A stretch of DNA of 64,000 bases, taken from positions 62,001-126,000 of the forward strand of contig NZ_BOSL01000014.1 in the NCBI RefSeq assembly GCF_018403325.1, given 5' to 3'. The notes under the pieces were generated by a model, which saw only the letters and a program-made list of their open reading frames with translations, had not been told where the DNA came from and made no database searches. Made by a program: the position numbers and the translations under genes. Position 1 is the first letter of the stretch; every line of letters starts with the position of its first letter. The DNA comes from Paenibacillus vini (GTDB lineage Bacteria; Bacillota; Bacilli; Paenibacillales; Paenibacillaceae). This document shows, one piece after another, positions 61,671-64,000 of this stretch.

Positions 61671-63288
61671 TGGAATTCTCCTTCGACTGGAATATGCCAT
61701 CGATGTAGGATTGTGTTTCCCCGTAAGGCGATCGGGTGGCATCGACCGGATGAAGATGGGAGGGACGTCGGTTCATCCACCATAGTGGTGCTCTGAACAG
61801 CGTGTCGGTCAGCCTCTCCCTCATGCCGGTAAGGAGGGTGAAGAGGTACGGCTTTCCGAACGACTCCAGATAGAGCAAATGGTTAATGATGAGAACGGTA
61901 CCGATCATGACACCGTAGAGGCCGAACAGCCCCGCCAAAAAAATCAGCGGAAAGCGGAGCATCCGGAGCGCGATAGCTACGTTATAAGCAGGCGTGGCAA
62001 ACGAGCCAATCGTGGTCAGAGCAACGATTACGACGGTGATGGGGCTGGCCAGTCCGGCAGATACCGCAGCTTGTCCGATGACCAGCACACCGACGATGGA
62101 CAGGGCCCCGCCGATCATTTGCGGCAGGCGAATCGTCGCTTCTCGCAGAATCTCCATGGAAACTTCCATGATGAAGACTTCAAGCACGGCAGGAAAAGGT
62201 ACGCCGGCCCGTCCGCCCGATATCGCCACGGCAAAATCGGTGGGCAATAGCTCGGGATTATATGAAATTACCGAAACGTACAGTGAAGGGAAGAACAAGG
62301 AGAACAACAGAGCGATCAGCCTTATGAATCGGACAAGGCTTCCGATGATGAATCGTTCGGAATAGTCGTCGATGGTCTGGAAGAATTGATCGAGCAGAGC
62401 CGGGATGATCAGAGCGAAGGAGGAGCCGTCAACCATAATGACGACGCGGCCTTCCAGCAAGGCGGCGACAGTTTTATCGGGCCGTTCCGTGTTCTGGATT
62501 TGCGGAAACGGCGAAATCGGCTGATCCTCGATAAACTGCTCGATGTAACCCGCATCGATGATACCGTCGAAATTGATTTTGGAAATCCGCAGCATCACCT
62601 CCGCCACGAGCTCCGGATCCGTGATGCCTTGGATATAGCAGACGGCGACACGGGATTGGGTCCGCTGCCCGACCGGCCCGGTTTCGATCTTGAGATCCGG
62701 AGTTTGCAGCCGGTACCGGATCAGCGACAGGTTAGTGTCGAGCAGTTCGATGAAGCCCTCGCGTGCGCCGCGGATTACTTGTTCGGTCTGGGGCTGTTCG
62801 ATGCCCCGTTTTTCAATTTGGCGCATGGCAAAGGCCATCGACTGTTCGCATTGGTCCAGAAGCAGTACCACGAAGCCGGAAGAGACCAAATCGAAGACCC
62901 TGGATATTTCGGAGCACTTTTGGCCATCGCTGATATAGATCGTTTCGTTCCAGAGCCGGTCGAGCAGATGCTCCCTTAAGGGCTCTTCATCTTTAATTTC
63001 GGGTTCCTGCCATTGCATAAGCGGCTTTAGTACGTTCTCCCGAATGCCGTTCTGGTCGGTCATCGAGGACAGGAAAACAAGGGCCGCCTTGAATCGGTTC
63101 GCAATGAGAAAATTACGCACGCTAAGGTCGCCATTGACGCCGATCGCTTGTTCAATCTTGGCCAGATTATCGTCAAGCGAAGGGCTCAAAGGGAGGGAGA
63201 AGCCCCGGCTAGCGGCGGCTTCCCCGGAACCGGAAGAGCTATTCTCTTGATCTTTATAGGCCCGATAGGTCTCGCTCCACTTTTTCAC
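61618..63288 (-). CDS. gerAA: Spore germination protein GerA (GerAA type)
   Basis: A 556-residue GerA-family subunit. The N-terminal soluble domain is about 1-270, with DGIREN and DGIIDAGYIEQFIEDQPISPFPQ. The C-terminal membrane part has about five helices, with ERPDKTVAALLEGRVVIMVDGSSFALIIP and IGGALSIVGVLVIGQAAVSAGL. GTG 63288 is proposed as start, eight bases after TGGAGG; an in-frame TTG at 63303 would overlap that site. It leads the gerAA-gerAB-gerAC operon. Confidence 0.93.
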   Translation of the reverse strand: MKKWSETYRAYKDQENSSSGSGEAAASRGFSLPLSPSLDDNLAKIEQAIGVNGDLSVRNFLIANRFKAALVFLSSMTDQNGIRENVLKPLMQWQEPEIKDEEPLREHLLDRLWNETIYISDGQKCSEISRVFDLVSSGFVVLLLDQCEQSMAFAMRQIEKRGIEQPQTEQVIRGAREGFIELLDTNLSLIRYRLQTPDLKIETGPVGQRTQSRVAVCYIQGITDPELVAEVMLRISKINFDGIIDAGYIEQFIEDQPISPFPQIQNTERPDKTVAALLEGRVVIMVDGSSFALIIPALLDQFFQTIDDYSERFIIGSLVRFIRLIALLFSLFFPSLYVSVISYNPELLPTDFAVAISGGRAGVPFPAVLEVFIMEVSMEILREATIRLPQMIGGALSIVGVLVIGQAAVSAGLASPITVVIVALTTIGSFATPAYNVAIALRMLRFPLIFLAGLFGLYGVMIGTVLIINHLLYLESFGKPYLFTLLTGMRERLTDTLFRAPLWWMNRRPSHLHPVDATRSPYGETQSYIDGIFQSKENSNEQEAENLNDPNRDRRR

Positions 63289-63497
63289 GGCGTATTCCTC
63301 CAATAAAATAAGGACCCTCTCTTAACGGGTTAAAGTATATAATAGTAAGTGTGGATAAGGGACGGGCACTTTATGTACCCGGTGTGCAATTTGGCTGTAT
63401 TAAACCGCAAAAGTTGCCCATTGTTTCAGGGCCCGGTACAATAAAATGCAACACTTGAGAGTTTAGAATATCTATAAGATATAAGGAGTTTAGTTCA

Positions 63498-64000
63498 ATG
63501 AATGCTCAAACCACCCGTCTGGAACAAGCGCAGCTGCTGCTGCAAAAATATTACGGGTATCCCGATTTCCGAGAAGGACAGCGAAAAATCGTCGCCAGCA
63601 TGCTGGATGGAGCCGATACGCTAGGCATTATGCCCACTGGTGGAGGCAAGTCGATTTGTTACCAGATCCCGGCGCTGCTGCAGCCCGGGTTGACGCTGGT
63701 CGTGTCCCCGTTGATCTCGTTGATGAAAGACCAGGTGGATGCGCTCATCGCAATGGGGATTCCGGCCGCTTATATTAACAGCACCTTGTCCGGCAAAGAG
63801 GTGAACGACCGCATCCGCGCCGCTAAGCGAGGCGATTTGAAGCTGCTCTACGTCGCGCCGGAACGGCTGGAGCTGGACTGGTTCCGCGAGGAGATGAGCG
63901 GGCTGGAAATTTCCTGTGTAGCCGTCGATGAGGCCCACTGCGTCTCGCAGTGGGGACATGATTTCCGGACGAGCTATCTGGCGGTCTCACCCTTTGTGAA
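63498..64000 (+). CDS. recQ: ATP-dependent DNA helicase RecQ (5' part, runs off the window)
   Basis: The frame is open from ATG 63498 (AAGGAG upstream) to the window end, 167 codons. It shows the RecQ Q-motif region YPDFREGQRKIV, Walker A MPTGGGKSICYQIP, motif Ia VVSPLISLMKDQ and the DEAH box AVDEAHCVSQWGHDFR. RecQ unwinds DNA 3' to 5' in repair and recombination. It is divergent from the gerA operon. The C-terminal RQC and HRDC domains cannot be judged. Confidence 0.94.
   Translation, partial: MNAQTTRLEQAQLLLQKYYGYPDFREGQRKIVASMLDGADTLGIMPTGGGKSICYQIPALLQPGLTLVVSPLISLMKDQVDALIAMGIPAAYINSTLSGKEVNDRIRAAKRGDLKLLYVAPERLELDWFREEMSGLEISCVAVDEAHCVSQWGHDFRTSYLAVSPFV

Noticed and set aside
61879-62979. 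Plus-strand frames opposite gerAA
   Set aside because: Antisense to a complete gerAA; translations show no domain.

Overview
The window looks like chromosomal DNA of a spore-forming, cellulose-degrading Firmicute of the Paenibacillaceae, most likely Paenibacillus or a close relative. The evidence is a gerA-type spore germination operon, a GH9/GH48/GH5 cellulase set, strong AGGAGG-type ribosome binding sites, Bacillus-type Fur and Zur boxes, and a high density of Firmicute riboswitches and intrinsic terminators. No prophage, transposase, CRISPR array, rRNA or tRNA gene was seen. The window starts inside a MarR-type regulator and ends inside recQ.

Layout. 1-4.5 kb: MarR regulator, an arylsulfotransferase-like protein and an SsuABC/TauABC-type importer in one tight operon, probably for sulfur-compound scavenging. 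4.6-7.3 kb: a TRM11-like RNA methyltransferase and an MCP-like protein with its Cache domain at the C-terminus. 7.4-15.3 kb: cobalamin block, with a B12 riboswitch and terminator ahead of btuFCD, then cobT-cobU-cobS, an inverted-repeat element, and cobQ. 15.3-21.9 kb: MCP, queuosine-precursor transporter under a preQ1-I riboswitch, M24 peptidase, DHA2 exporter with PadR regulator. 22-25.6 kb: 2-hydroxyacid dehydrogenase and the queC-queD-queE-queF operon behind a second preQ1-I riboswitch with an attenuator. 25.7-29.6 kb: stalk-domain lipoprotein, Fur-box-controlled siderophore-binding lipoprotein, flavodoxin and a NusG_II membrane protein. 29.6-33.2 kb: a zinc-responsive locus with two Zur-like boxes between a ycgQ/ycgR-like pair and a CobW GTPase, followed by a frameshifted ribosomal protein L33 gene.

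33.2-43.8 kb: speD, a DUF2087 protein, the cel9-cel48 operon, mscL, a DUF805 protein and a separately transcribed GH5 endoglucanase with a cre-like site. 43.9-48.5 kb: a three-gene ABC-2 exporter, then sdaAB-sdaAA behind a tandem glycine riboswitch whose second aptamer overlaps a terminator. 48.5-53.5 kb: LOG-family hydrolase, GNAT acetyltransferase, L25/Ctc with a long structured leader, YdeI and VOC proteins, and a WYL regulator. 53.5-64 kb: a GGDEF-EAL protein, a broken sugar dehydrogenase gene, an RlmD-type rRNA methyltransferase, the gerAA-gerAB-gerAC operon with a small membrane protein, and the start of recQ.

The strongest theme is metabolite-responsive RNA and metal control: one B12, two preQ1 and one tandem glycine riboswitch, plus Fur and Zur operators. 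The items most worth following are the glycine riboswitch on serine dehydratase, the two different preQ1 control modes, the Zur locus with a broken L33, the uORF/hairpin leader of ctc, the small transcript near 51.3 kb, and the palindromic repeat beside cobS.
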